64,000 nt of DNA from HXMU1420-13 sp963691715 (GTDB taxonomy: Bacteria; Bacteroidota; Rhodothermia; Balneolales; Balneolaceae): positions 62,001-126,000 of the forward strand of contig OY829281.1 of assembly GCA_963691715.1 (NCBI GenBank), in the 5' to 3' direction. Numbering within the stretch: position 1 is the first letter of the stretch; the number at the start of each line of letters is the position of its first letter. Under the pieces are notes generated by a model. The model was not told where the DNA came from, made no database searches, and worked only from the letters and a program-made list of their open reading frames with translations. The position numbers and the translations under genes were made by a program. This document shows positions 1 through 8,227 of the stretch, one piece after another.

Positions 1-888
1 CATCCCAGAAAGCGATCTCTTATAATTTTCAACAATCACTTTAGCCGCTTCTGCTGGATCAGTGATAGAGGCACTATGAGGAGTAATCATAATTTTCGGT
101 CGATTCCAAAACAAATGATTCGCTGGCAAAGGTTCTTTTTCAAATACATCAAGCGTTGCTCCTTCTACCACTCCAGTATCTAAGGCATAAATCAAATCTT
201 CTTCAATCAGATGAGAACCTCTTGCTGCATTGACTAAATAAGCAGGTTTCTTTAATTTTTTTAAAAGTTCTAAATCAAGGATTCCTTCCGTTTCTTTGGT
301 TAAAGGAAGCAAACAAACCAAGATGTTAGTTTTCGATAGAAAAATATCCAACTCCCCAAGGGAATAAGTATGTACTCCTTGTATCTCTTTTTTTGATTTT
401 GACCAACCGTGAACCTCGTAACCGGTTGAAATAAGAAGTTCACACACCGTCTCCCCCATTTCCCCTAATCCCATCACCCCAATAGCACAATCCGACTTTG
501 AAATTGCATTATGTGCGCTCCAAAATCCCTCTCGCTTTTGATCTACATATGTTGCCGTATTAAAGCGGTAATTGTGAATGGCGTTTAGCACATACTCTGC
601 CATTTGTTCTTTCAAAGATGGAATCATTACTCGGCAAATCTTAACAGAATCAACTAAAGTAGAATCTTTAATAATATGATCAACCCCGGCGCCTAGACTA
701 CTTATAACCGCTAGATTTGCATAATTTGGAAGTACTTTTTCAGGATGATTCCAACTCACCGCAAAGGTTACTCGCTCTTTATTTTCAACCTTAGGCCAAA
801 TTTCTACATCTAAATGTGGGTCTACATCAAGGAGTGCTTCCTTCCAAAGATTCATGTCCCGATTTTTAGCGATAAGGAGTAAAGACAT
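1..888 (-). CDS. D-2-hydroxyacid dehydrogenase, GhrA-like (3' end cut by window edge)
   Basis: The frame is open from an ATG at 888 to base 1 (296 codons) without a stop, so the C-terminus, probably a short tail, lies outside the window. It resembles NAD(P)H-dependent glyoxylate/hydroxypyruvate reductases of the GhrA type (usually about 310 aa). Visible features are the Rossmann dinucleotide motif GVMGLGEMGETV near residue 135, the substrate and catalytic Arg in VNAARGSH, the Glu in DVFEKEPLP and the catalytic His in TPHSAS. The known role of the family is reduction of glyoxylate and hydroxypyruvate in the cytoplasm; the exact substrate is not readable here. It starts 18 nt after the umuC stop codon on the same strand, so it may be co-transcribed with umuDC, which is an unusual partner. 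Confidence 0.85.
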   Translation of the reverse strand, partial: MSLLLIAKNRDMNLWKEALLDVDPHLDVEIWPKVENKERVTFAVSWNHPEKVLPNYANLAVISSLGAGVDHIIKDSTLVDSVKICRVMIPSLKEQMAEYVLNAIHNYRFNTATYVDQKREGFWSAHNAISKSDCAIGVMGLGEMGETVCELLISTGYEVHGWSKSKKEIQGVHTYSLGELDIFLSKTNILVCLLPLTKETEGILDLELLKKLKKPAYLVNAARGSHLIEEDLIYALDTGVVEGATLDVFEKEPLPANHLFWNRPKIMITPHSASITDPAEAAKVIVENYKRSLSGM

Positions 889-906
889 TTTTTATGTTAA
901 AGATAC

Positions 907-2226
907 TCATTTCGCAGAAACTACCATCAACTCATCCCATTTGGTAGTGTATTTTTTACTTAGATAGTTTTGGTTCATCAGCCATTTATTTTTATTGGTT
1001 CCTTTTTTATGTAAACCTGTAGCCGCAAAAGCCATATGATTTCTACCATATTTAGAATTGATTTTATCCATGCTTTCCATCAGCCTAAACTGTTTTTGAG
1101 TGTACATTTCTGGGTCAAATAGATTCATTTGTACCTCAGATTGCGGTACAATTCCGGTCAGCATCACTGCTGCTTTTTTGTATTTTCTGCCTGGCTCAAA
1201 TACCTGTTCTGCTAATTTCTTTGCAATAGTAATTAGCGTAGGGGTATGTGCTGTGGGAACTGGAATGGAGAAATAAGCCCCAAATTTATATTTCCCCTTA
1301 ATATCCTCGTATTTATCGCCAATTAGTTGTATCTGTATACAAGAAGTTATCGAATGTTGCGCGCGCAATTTCTCTGCTGCACGGGTAGTAAATGTGGAAA
1401 GAGCCTCTGATATTTCTTCTAAGTCATACAAAGGTTTACCAAACATCCTTGAAGATAGGATTCCTTTTCGTGAATCTCTTCCAACACCTAAGCCAGAACA
1501 CGGGCATTCATTCAGTTCTAGAACAGTTCGAAGTCCAGTAACTGCCATTTGTTTGCGCACCCACTTTTTATTTGTAATGGTATGCTTTAGTTGAAGAGCA
1601 TTTTGAATGCCATAGCGGTGCAGACGAATTGTAAGTCCATTTCCAATACCCCAAATTTTACGAACGGGGAATGTTTCTAATAATTCATCTTTATTTGATG
1701 ATGCACTAAAATCAAATACCCCTTTATATTCGGGATTTTTTTTTGCGATATGGTTCGCCACTTTCGCTAATGTTTTGGTAGAAGCAATTCCAACGGAAAC
1801 AGGTATTCCAGTCCATTTTTGAACCGTTTCTCGGATTATTTTTCCATAGTCAGTTAAACTGGGAAACATAGTTGTAGATACTTCTACAAATGCTTCATCG
1901 ATACTATACACTTCTATGTTATGTGTTAGTTTGCGTAATGTTTCCATCACACGATGGCTCATATCTCCATAAAGTGCATAATTCGAAGATCGAACAATCA
2001 CCCCATTCTTTTTAAATAGCGCTCGATATTTAAACTCAGGAGCTCCCATTTCAATACCAATGGCTTTGGCTTCTTCCGATCTTGCGATCACACACCCATC
2101 ATTATTTGATAAGATAACGATGGGTTTTCCTAGTAGGGATGGATCAAAAACGCGTTCGCAAGAAGCATAAAAATTATTGCAGTCAACCATAGCATAGGCG
2201 AGGGTGGATGGGGTGTTACTATTCAT
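907..2226 (-). CDS. umuC: Translesion DNA polymerase V catalytic subunit UmuC (Y family)
   Basis: The 439-aa protein has the complete Y-family palm. The first metal-binding Asp is D15 in MVDCNNFYASCE, and the second carboxylate pair is D110-E111 in YSIDEAF, so polymerase activity should be intact. A sliding-clamp binding motif, QMNLFD, sits at residues 366-371, matching the position and form of the motif in E. coli UmuC (QLNLFD). It lies 26 nt downstream of umuD on the same strand, the classical umuDC order. The ATG at 2226 is preceded by GAGG very close to the start. Its partner UmuD has lost its protease dyad (see that entry), so activation of this polymerase probably does not follow the E. 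coli scheme. Confidence 0.95.
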   Translation of the reverse strand: MNSNTPSTLAYAMVDCNNFYASCERVFDPSLLGKPIVILSNNDGCVIARSEEAKAIGIEMGAPEFKYRALFKKNGVIVRSSNYALYGDMSHRVMETLRKLTHNIEVYSIDEAFVEVSTTMFPSLTDYGKIIRETVQKWTGIPVSVGIASTKTLAKVANHIAKKNPEYKGVFDFSASSNKDELLETFPVRKIWGIGNGLTIRLHRYGIQNALQLKHTITNKKWVRKQMAVTGLRTVLELNECPCSGLGVGRDSRKGILSSRMFGKPLYDLEEISEALSTFTTRAAEKLRAQHSITSCIQIQLIGDKYEDIKGKYKFGAYFSIPVPTAHTPTLITIAKKLAEQVFEPGRKYKKAAVMLTGIVPQSEVQMNLFDPEMYTQKQFRLMESMDKINSKYGRNHMAFAATGLHKKGTNKNKWLMNQNYLSKKYTTKWDELMVVSAK

Positions 2227-2252
2227 AGCCTCAATTAAAAATCATTCCTTGT

Positions 2253-2684
2253 TTACGAAAATCGATGAATCAAATGCGTAACTACGCCCCAAATCATCCA
2301 TTCGGTAAAGGTATCAATCCGGATAGGAGGTAAAGTGGAATCGCCAGTTACCAAGAAGCTACTATTGCCATGTGTAACCAGCCGCCGAATAATCACTTCG
2401 TCTTCGTAGGTTACAACAAGAATAGAGTCATTTTTTGGACTCAATGATCGATCAACAACTAGAATATCGCCTTCATAGATGCCTGATGCATTCATCGCAT
2501 GCCCTTCAACACGTACATAAAAGGTAGAAGTGGGTCGACGAACGATCAGCTCTTCTAGGCTTAATGCCTTCTCTAAATGATCGCTTGCAGGGGATGGAAA
2601 CCCAGTTTCTATCTTCCTTGAAAGGCTAAGTAAATCGTTATCATCGCGTTCTGGCGGAACCTGATGAGATGTCCAGTTGCTCAT
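2253..2684 (-). CDS. umuD: UmuD-like subunit with lost protease dyad
   Basis: This 143-aa protein aligns without gaps to E. coli UmuD across the active site. The cleavage region reads ETGFPSPAS (E. coli QCGFPSPAA), so the Cys of the Cys24-Gly25 cleavage pair is Thr27. The catalytic Ser60 of GDSM is Ala63 in EGHAMNAS, and catalytic Lys97 of VKKL is Arg100 in IIRRL. Spacings Thr27-Ala63 (36) and Ala63-Arg100 (37) equal those in E. coli. Codons were read directly (GCG for Ala63, CGG for Arg100). Family knowledge says RecA-stimulated autocleavage makes UmuD', the active partner of UmuC; this copy should be uncleavable. I chose the ATG at 2684, preceded by AGGAG; an in-frame extension to 2759 runs through the promoter. 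The fold core is otherwise well kept, so it looks like a functional protein, not a decaying pseudogene. Confidence 0.9.
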   Translation of the reverse strand: MSNWTSHQVPPERDDNDLLSLSRKIETGFPSPASDHLEKALSLEELIVRRPTSTFYVRVEGHAMNASGIYEGDILVVDRSLSPKNDSILVVTYEDEVIIRRLVTHGNSSFLVTGDSTLPPIRIDTFTEWMIWGVVTHLIHRFS

Positions 2685-2689
2685 AATTT

Positions 2690-2694
2690 CTCCT
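2690..2694 (-). promoter_or_regulatory. Ribosome binding site of umuD
   Basis: AGGAG on the minus strand, followed by AAATT and the ATG at 2684. It is one of the strongest Shine-Dalgarno sequences in a window where most genes have weak ones, and it decides the umuD start over the longer in-frame extension. Confidence 0.6.
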
Positions 2695-2700
2695 GCAACA

Positions 2701-2732
2701 ATATATGTATAATATATGTGTATCCAAGACAA
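2701..2732 (-). promoter_or_regulatory. Putative umuDC promoter with an 11-bp-phased direct repeat
   Basis: ATATATGT occurs at 2701-2708 and again at 2712-2719 (plus-strand reading), exactly 11 bp apart, about one helical turn. On the minus strand a TTGTCT box (2732-2727) is followed 17 bp later by TACATA (2709-2704), so the repeat would cover the spacer and -10 region. A damage-responsive repressor site is a reasonable inference, but no LexA gene is in the window and the motif is AT-rich, so chance is possible. Confidence 0.35.
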
Positions 2733-2813
2733 AATTTCAGCTTTTGTATGAGGAAACAAACAGGTTTTTCCGTAGTGTGATGTCCTGCAAAGAGATAAAA
2801 TATGACGCTTAAT

Positions 2814-2830
2814 AATGAAAAATTTTCATT
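2814..2830. repeat. Short perfect palindrome between umuD and dnaE
   Basis: AATGAAAA, one central A, then TTTTCATT forms an 8-bp perfect inverted repeat in the divergent umuD/dnaE intergenic region. It could be an operator, but the sequence is low in complexity and its function is unknown. Confidence 0.3.
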
Positions 2831-2887
2831 GAAAAATGCCAAGGTTTTAATATGATTTTCCTAGTTGGTAAAAATATTCTCTGAAAC

Positions 2888-2896
2888 TGTGGAAAA
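2888..2896 (-). promoter_or_regulatory. Candidate DnaA box upstream of dnaE
   Basis: TGTGGAAAA is the complement of TTTTCCACA, which fits the E. coli DnaA-box consensus TTWTNCACA. It lies 81-89 bp before the dnaE start codon. A single nonamer is weak evidence, and the same nonamer also occurs inside a coding gene at 22105-22113. Confidence 0.25.
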
Positions 2897-2976
2897 CTTC
2901 CTCTGAAATCGATGTTGCTGAACCCTATATTCTTACCAGTAATAGAAGTCGATCACGTATGTAGTTCCATTCCTTT

Positions 2977-5900
2977 ATGTACCTCATTTTTGATACCGAA
3001 ACCACTGGTTTACCACGAGATTTTTCAGCACCAATCACCGATGTAGATAATTGGCCACGCCTAGTACAACTTGCTTGGCAACTTCATGATTATACTGGGA
3101 AGCTCATTAGCAGCGGAAATTACATTGTAAAACCAGAGGGATTTACCATCCCATTCAATTCCGAAAAGATACACGGTATTTCTACAAAGAAAGCCAACGA
3201 TGAAGGGCTTGATCTCGCATTTGTGTTAAGCGAATTCCGCAAAGACATGGATAAAGCGTACTTTCTAATCGGCCATAATGTAAGTTTTGACGAATCGGTA
3301 ATGGGAGCCGAGTTCCTTCGCAAGAAGATGCCCTCGGCGATCATGGATAAACCCAAAATTGATACTAAAGACGAATCCACCGAATATGTAGGAATTCCCA
3401 ATGGTCGTGGTGGATTTAAATGGCCTTCTTTGGGAGAATTACATTGGAAATTATTCAACAGAGGATTTGAAGATGCCCACGATGCCGCCGCCGACGTAGA
3501 AGCAACCACTCGGGCATTTCTAGAGTTGGTGCGGATGGGTATTATCAAAGTTAATTTTCCTCTCGATGCCCGATTGTACGAGTCATCTCAAAGCTACATC
3601 GTTCAGGAACATTATATCGATTTGGTATCTCCTTCTCGGTTGAAAAAAAAAGACGATGAATTAGTAAAAACAGATGGAAAGAGCCCATCAGAAGAAACTC
3701 CTGCGTTACAACTTTCGAAAGATATTGCATTTACCCATCTGCATAATCATTCCAAATTTTCGGTCCTCAAGGCAACAGCAGGGGTAAAAGAATTAGTACA
3801 AAAAGCAAAAGAACAAGGAATGCCCGCGGTGGCATTAACCGATCTTGGAAATATGTATGGTGCTTTTGCATTCACTTCTGCCGCAAATGCAGCAGGAATT
3901 AAACCCATTATCGGATGCGAATTGTACGTGGTGGACAACCGTCATGCCAAGAAATTTACCCGAGAACATAGAGATCGGCGCTTTCAAATCGTGCTCTTAG
4001 CCAAAAATACGGAGGGATATAAAAATTTGGCTAAAATATGTTCCATCGGATTTACTGAGGGTTATTACTATAAATTTCCTCGCATCGATAAGGAGGTGAT
4101 AAAAAATCACGCAGAAGGACTTATTTGTTTAAGCGGCGGTACGCATGGATTGCTGGGTGATCTAATTCTAAATAAAGGCGAAGAGTACGCAGAGGAAGAA
4201 CTGAAATGGTGGATGGATCTCTTTGGAGATGATTTCTACCTCGAAGTGATTAATCATGGATTGGATGAAGAACAGCGAGTGAACGAAATTTTTAAGCAGT
4301 TTTCTATTACTCACAATGTACAGCTAGTTGCCACTAACAACACCTTCTATCTCGAAAAAGAAGATGCCGAAGCCCACGATGCACTCATTTGTATTGATGA
4401 TGGAGCGCTAAAAAGTACTCCCATTGGGCGTGGGCGAGAATTCCGTTATGGATTTCCAAATCAAGAATTTTGGTTTAAAGACACGGAAGCAATGATTGAA
4501 TTATTTCCAGAAATGCCAGAAGCCATTGCCAATACGCAGGAAATAGTCGATAAAATTGAAGAGATAAAACTTGATCGTGATGTAATACTGCCAAAATTTG
4601 AAATCCCGGCACAGTTTGAAACAGAAGACGATTACTTACGCCATTTAACCCTTGAGGGCGCCAAGCCACGTTATCCAGAATTAACACAAGAAATTGAAGA
4701 TCGTATTGAGTTGGAGCTGGGCATTATAAAAGACATGGGTTTTCCAGGCTATTTTTTGATTGTGCAAGATTTTATTGCTGCAGCTCGGGAAATGGGCGTA
4801 TATGTGGGGCCTGGACGAGGTTCTGCTGCAGGTTCGGTCGTGGCGTATTGTACTGGAATCACCAACATCGATCCCCTTAAATACGACTTACTTTTTGAGC
4901 GATTCCTAAATCCTGAGCGTATCTCCATGCCCGATATCGACATCGATTTTGATGATGATGGCCGCGCTCGTGTCATCGATTATGTGGTGGAGAAATATGG
5001 AAAAGATCAGGTAGCTCACATCATTACATTTGGGTCGATGGCAGCTCGATCTTCGGTACGTGATGTGGCCCGAGTGCTCGATCTACCGTTAGCTGATGCC
5101 GATCGAATTGCAAAATTAGTACCTGAGCGACCGGGTACATCCCTTGATGATGCCTTTTCGGAGGTAAAAGAACTAAGAGACCTTAAAGCAGGAGAAGGAT
5201 TGGAATCGGAGACATTGCGAATGGCGCATGTGTTGGAAGGTTCAGTCCGAAATACAGGAATTCACGCCGCAGGGATTATTATCGCACCTGATAATCTCAC
5301 CGAATACATCCCAGTGGCAACTGCAAAAGACGCTGACCTAACCGTTACGCAGTTTGATGGAAGTGTGATAGAAAATGCAGGAATGCTGAAGATGGATTTT
5401 CTAGGCTTAAAAACATTATCTATTCTTAAAACAGCAATTGGATATGTAAAAGAGAATTTTGGTAAAGAATATAATCTCGATGATATTCCTCTTGATGATG
5501 AAAAAACGTATCAATTATATCAAAAAGGAGGAACCTTAGGCACTTTTCAGTTCGAAAGTGAGGGGATGCGTAAATATCTAAAAGATTTGAAACCCTCAAA
5601 CATCAACGATTTGATTGCAATGAATGCCCTCTATCGACCAGGGCCTATGCAATTTATTCCAGATTATATCCGCAGAAAGCATGGGGAGGAACAAGTAGAA
5701 TTTGACCATGAATTAATTAAAGAAATTCTTGAACCAACCTATGGAATCATGATCTATCAAGAGCAGATCATGAACGTAGCCCAAAAATTAGCAGGTTATT
5801 CATTAGGGGGTGCCGATTTGCTTCGTCGTGCAATGGGGAAGAAAAAGCGCGAAGTAATGGAAAAGGAAAAGCCGAAATTCGTAGAAGGTGCAAAAAATAA

Positions 5901-7185
5901 CGGCGTTGATGAAAACACTGCTAAAGCAATTTTCGAAAAAATGGAGATGTTTGCGAGTTATGGTTTTAACAAATCTCATTCCGCAGCCTATTCAGTAGTC
6001 GCCTATCAAACCATGTATTTCAAAGCTAATTATCCGGCTGAATACATGGCCGCAGTGATGAGCCATAATATGAATGACATCAAAAAAGTAGCTGCTTTTA
6101 TCGAAGAGTCCCAAAAAATGGGCATCCCAGTTGATCCTCCAAATATCAATACAGCACGTGGTAAATTTGTATCAAAAAACGGGCATGTACAATACGGAAT
6201 GAGCGCTATTAAAGGTGTAGGTTCAAGTGCCATTGCCCACATTGTAGAGGAACGCGAAGAACATGGTCTGTTCCAAAGTGTATTTGATTTCGCTTCTCGA
6301 ATAGATGCTCGAGTATGCAACAAAAAAACATTAGAAAGTCTAATACAATCCGGCGCTTTTGATACACTGAATGATAACCGAGCAGAACTTTTAATGGGAA
6401 TGGAAGATATTCTAGCTTTTGCGCATCGCAAGCAAGAAGAAGCAAGGTTAAATCAAGGAAACCTTTTCGGCGGAACAGGAGGAAGTTCGGTACTTCAAGA
6501 ACCAAAACTTAAACCATATCCAAAATGGAGTAGTATAGAACGACTAAATAAAGAGAGAGAATTGATTGGTTTTTATTTGAGTGGACACCCTCTGAACAGA
6601 TATAAAGAAGATATTCGCCTTTTTGGAAAACAAAACTTAAAAGAAGAAAGCCTTGGACAATTACAGCACGATTCTGAGTTGCGATTTATAGCTATTATAA
6701 CTTCAAAGCGGCAAGCGGTTGACAAAAAAGGACGCCCAATCGCCTTTTTGATGGTGGAGGATTTGTACTCATCGCTAGAGGTAGCGGTATTCAGTCGCGA
6801 GTTTGATAAATTTGCTCCACTTATAGAAGTAGACAATGTAGTATATATCACAGGACGATTTTCAAAACGTGATCGAGGAAATAGCATGATAGTGACTAAT
6901 ATGGAGCGGATTGAAAATTTGAGAGAAAAATTCCAAGATAAGCTTCGATTGAAATTGAACATCAAAACTGCTGAACTCTCATCAAATGATCTCACACAGA
7001 TGGAAACCTTGTTTGAACTAAATAAAGGTACAACCATGGTAAAGTTACATGTGCTCAGTAACGATGCTAATGGTCCAATTAAAATGAATCTTCGAAATTT
7101 TGTAGTGGAGCCATCCGATGAGCTACTCAAAGGTCTTCGTGATGTGTTAGGAGAAAACTCGGTTGAATTATATTTAACGGGATAA
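2977..7185 (+). CDS. dnaE: DNA polymerase III alpha subunit DnaE with fused N-terminal proofreading exonuclease
   Basis: The 1402-aa replicative polymerase begins with a DnaQ-like DEDD exonuclease (about residues 1-190: FDTETT with D6/E8, GHNVSFD, and HDAAADVE). A PHP domain follows (HLHNHS, H254 and H256) but the usual TDHGN motif is TDLGN (D289-L290), so one metal-ligand His is lost. The polymerase core has GPGRGSAAGS and the catalytic Asp pair D653/D655 in PDIDIDFDDD. A clamp-binding motif QGNLFG is at 1160-1165, and an OB fold lies at about 1230-1310. Family knowledge: PHP domains of bacterial DnaE can be metal-dependent proofreaders, so the fused exonuclease probably took over proofreading. 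It stands alone on the plus strand, divergent from umuDC, and is longer than E. coli DnaE (1160 aa) because of the N-terminal domain. Confidence 0.96.
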   Translation: MYLIFDTETTGLPRDFSAPITDVDNWPRLVQLAWQLHDYTGKLISSGNYIVKPEGFTIPFNSEKIHGISTKKANDEGLDLAFVLSEFRKDMDKAYFLIGHNVSFDESVMGAEFLRKKMPSAIMDKPKIDTKDESTEYVGIPNGRGGFKWPSLGELHWKLFNRGFEDAHDAAADVEATTRAFLELVRMGIIKVNFPLDARLYESSQSYIVQEHYIDLVSPSRLKKKDDELVKTDGKSPSEETPALQLSKDIAFTHLHNHSKFSVLKATAGVKELVQKAKEQGMPAVALTDLGNMYGAFAFTSAANAAGIKPIIGCELYVVDNRHAKKFTREHRDRRFQIVLLAKNTEGYKNLAKICSIGFTEGYYYKFPRIDKEVIKNHAEGLICLSGGTHGLLGDLILNKGEEYAEEELKWWMDLFGDDFYLEVINHGLDEEQRVNEIFKQFSITHNVQLVATNNTFYLEKEDAEAHDALICIDDGALKSTPIGRGREFRYGFPNQEFWFKDTEAMIELFPEMPEAIANTQEIVDKIEEIKLDRDVILPKFEIPAQFETEDDYLRHLTLEGAKPRYPELTQEIEDRIELELGIIKDMGFPGYFLIVQDFIAAAREMGVYVGPGRGSAAGSVVAYCTGITNIDPLKYDLLFERFLNPERISMPDIDIDFDDDGRARVIDYVVEKYGKDQVAHIITFGSMAARSSVRDVARVLDLPLADADRIAKLVPERPGTSLDDAFSEVKELRDLKAGEGLESETLRMAHVLEGSVRNTGIHAAGIIIAPDNLTEYIPVATAKDADLTVTQFDGSVIENAGMLKMDFLGLKTLSILKTAIGYVKENFGKEYNLDDIPLDDEKTYQLYQKGGTLGTFQFESEGMRKYLKDLKPSNINDLIAMNALYRPGPMQFIPDYIRRKHGEEQVEFDHELIKEILEPTYGIMIYQEQIMNVAQKLAGYSLGGADLLRRAMGKKKREVMEKEKPKFVEGAKNNGVDENTAKAIFEKMEMFASYGFNKSHSAAYSVVAYQTMYFKANYPAEYMAAVMSHNMNDIKKVAAFIEESQKMGIPVDPPNINTARGKFVSKNGHVQYGMSAIKGVGSSAIAHIVEEREEHGLFQSVFDFASRIDARVCNKKTLESLIQSGAFDTLNDNRAELLMGMEDILAFAHRKQEEARLNQGNLFGGTGGSSVLQEPKLKPYPKWSSIERLNKERELIGFYLSGHPLNRYKEDIRLFGKQNLKEESLGQLQHDSELRFIAIITSKRQAVDKKGRPIAFLMVEDLYSSLEVAVFSREFDKFAPLIEVDNVVYITGRFSKRDRGNSMIVTNMERIENLREKFQDKLRLKLNIKTAELSSNDLTQMETLFELNKGTTMVKLHVLSNDANGPIKMNLRNFVVEPSDELLKGLRDVLGENSVELYLTG

Positions 7186-7350
7186 AAACCTTATCTCAGG
7201 AAAAATTAATTATCAATGCATGAGGCAATGAATGATTAATAATTACAAGCAATGTTACTGATAATGAATAACAATATGATCATAGTGATATTTCTTCCGA
7301 TTTTTGTTTAGTTTTTAGAAAATTACAATCAAAAAAAATAGGTATCTAGA

Positions 7351-7677
7351 ATGTCTAAAGCAGTAGAATTTACTGATGGCAACTTCGAGGCAGAAGTTTT
7401 ACAATCCGATCAACCAGTTCTTGTAGATTTTTGGGCAGAGTGGTGTGGTCCATGTCGTATGATCGGACCAGTAGTTGAAGAAATGGCTGGAGAATACGAA
7501 GGAAAAGCTAAGATTGGGAAAGTAAATGTGGATTTAAATCCAGAAGTGTCTGTTAAATACGGAATTCGTTCAATCCCAGCTTTATTAATCTTCAAAGATG
7601 GTCAAGTGGTAGACCAAATTGTTGGAGCTGTTCCTAAAACTCATTTAAGTAAACAATTGGATGCTCAATTGAACTAA
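7351..7677 (+). CDS. trxA: Thioredoxin
   Basis: A 108-aa classical thioredoxin with the active site WAEWCGPCRM and the cis-Pro region SIPALLIF. It reduces disulfides in cytoplasmic proteins such as ribonucleotide reductase. Length and sequence are standard for TrxA, with no signal peptide. It is a single-gene unit between dnaE and a hairpin terminator at 7702-7735. Confidence 0.96.
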   Translation: MSKAVEFTDGNFEAEVLQSDQPVLVDFWAEWCGPCRMIGPVVEEMAGEYEGKAKIGKVNVDLNPEVSVKYGIRSIPALLIFKDGQVVDQIVGAVPKTHLSKQLDAQLN

Positions 7678-7701
7678 TGCTTTTATTGAAAGTTTAAGCT
7701 T

Positions 7702-7735
7702 AAGCCGATTTACTATAGTGAATCGGCTTTTTTAT
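7702..7735 (+). terminator. Rho-independent terminator of trxA
   Basis: AAGCCGATT (7702-7710) pairs with AATCGGCTT (7721-7729) around a 10-nt loop and is followed by a T-rich tail. It begins 24 nt after the trxA stop. Confidence 0.85.
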
Positions 7736-7767
7736 TAATAATCCCAACACAAAAGCCCAAATTATTT

Positions 7768-8163
7768 TTATAGATTGAATTTTATGACTATCGTCCTTCC
7801 CTCATCTTGATATTCAAGTTCGTCTGCGTATTCCTTAATCAAAAAAACGCCACGACCAGATGGAATAAGCAAATGTTCTTCTTCTAATGGGTTTGGAATA
7901 TTATCAGGGTTGAAACCATCTCCTTCATCTTTGATCGTAAACGAAAGAGTTTGTGTATTGGCTTCAGCATGAATTGTTACTTTTTTTGAAGGGTTGAGCT
8001 TATTGCCATGAACAATTGCATTAGTTGATGCCTCAGATACACTAAGCATTAAACGAGCATAAAAGTCGTCATCAAAATCTAGAGCTATTTGGAGTTCTTT
8101 CAGTAGACCTTCAAGTAGTTCTAATGCTTCGTAAGATGATTGTAGTTCTAAATTTAATTTCAT
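7768..8163 (-). CDS. RsbW-type anti-sigma factor / HATPase-fold serine kinase
   Basis: A short (131-aa) GHKL ATPase of the RsbW/SpoIIAB class. The N-box is SEASTNAIVHGN, the G1 box is DEGDGFNP, and a G2-like GRGVFLIKEYAD follows, all in the order seen in anti-sigma regulatory kinases. Family members bind a sigma factor or phosphorylate an STAS antagonist on Ser. No STAS protein, PP2C phosphatase or sigma gene is adjacent, so the partner is unknown. The frame can be extended to a GTG at 8181, but I prefer the ATG at 8163, which gives the usual family start just before the first strand. The next gene upstream (8228-9226, same strand) may be co-transcribed. Confidence 0.8.
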   Translation of the reverse strand: MKLNLELQSSYEALELLEGLLKELQIALDFDDDFYARLMLSVSEASTNAIVHGNKLNPSKKVTIHAEANTQTLSFTIKDEGDGFNPDNIPNPLEEEHLLIPSGRGVFLIKEYADELEYQDEGRTIVIKFNL

Positions 8164-8227
8164 GCCATATTTTATCGGCACAATACTAGCACTAATCGAG
8201 CTTAATCCAAAACTAATATTTTCTAAT

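Noticed and set aside
2685..2759. N-terminal extension of UmuD by 25 codons
   Set aside because: It crosses the repeat and promoter region, and the internal ATG at 2684 has AGGAG and gives normal UmuD length.
1..2759. umuDC region as a mobile or plasmid-borne mutagenesis cassette
   Set aside because: No transposase, integrase, direct repeats at the edges or change in gene style; it sits beside dnaE.
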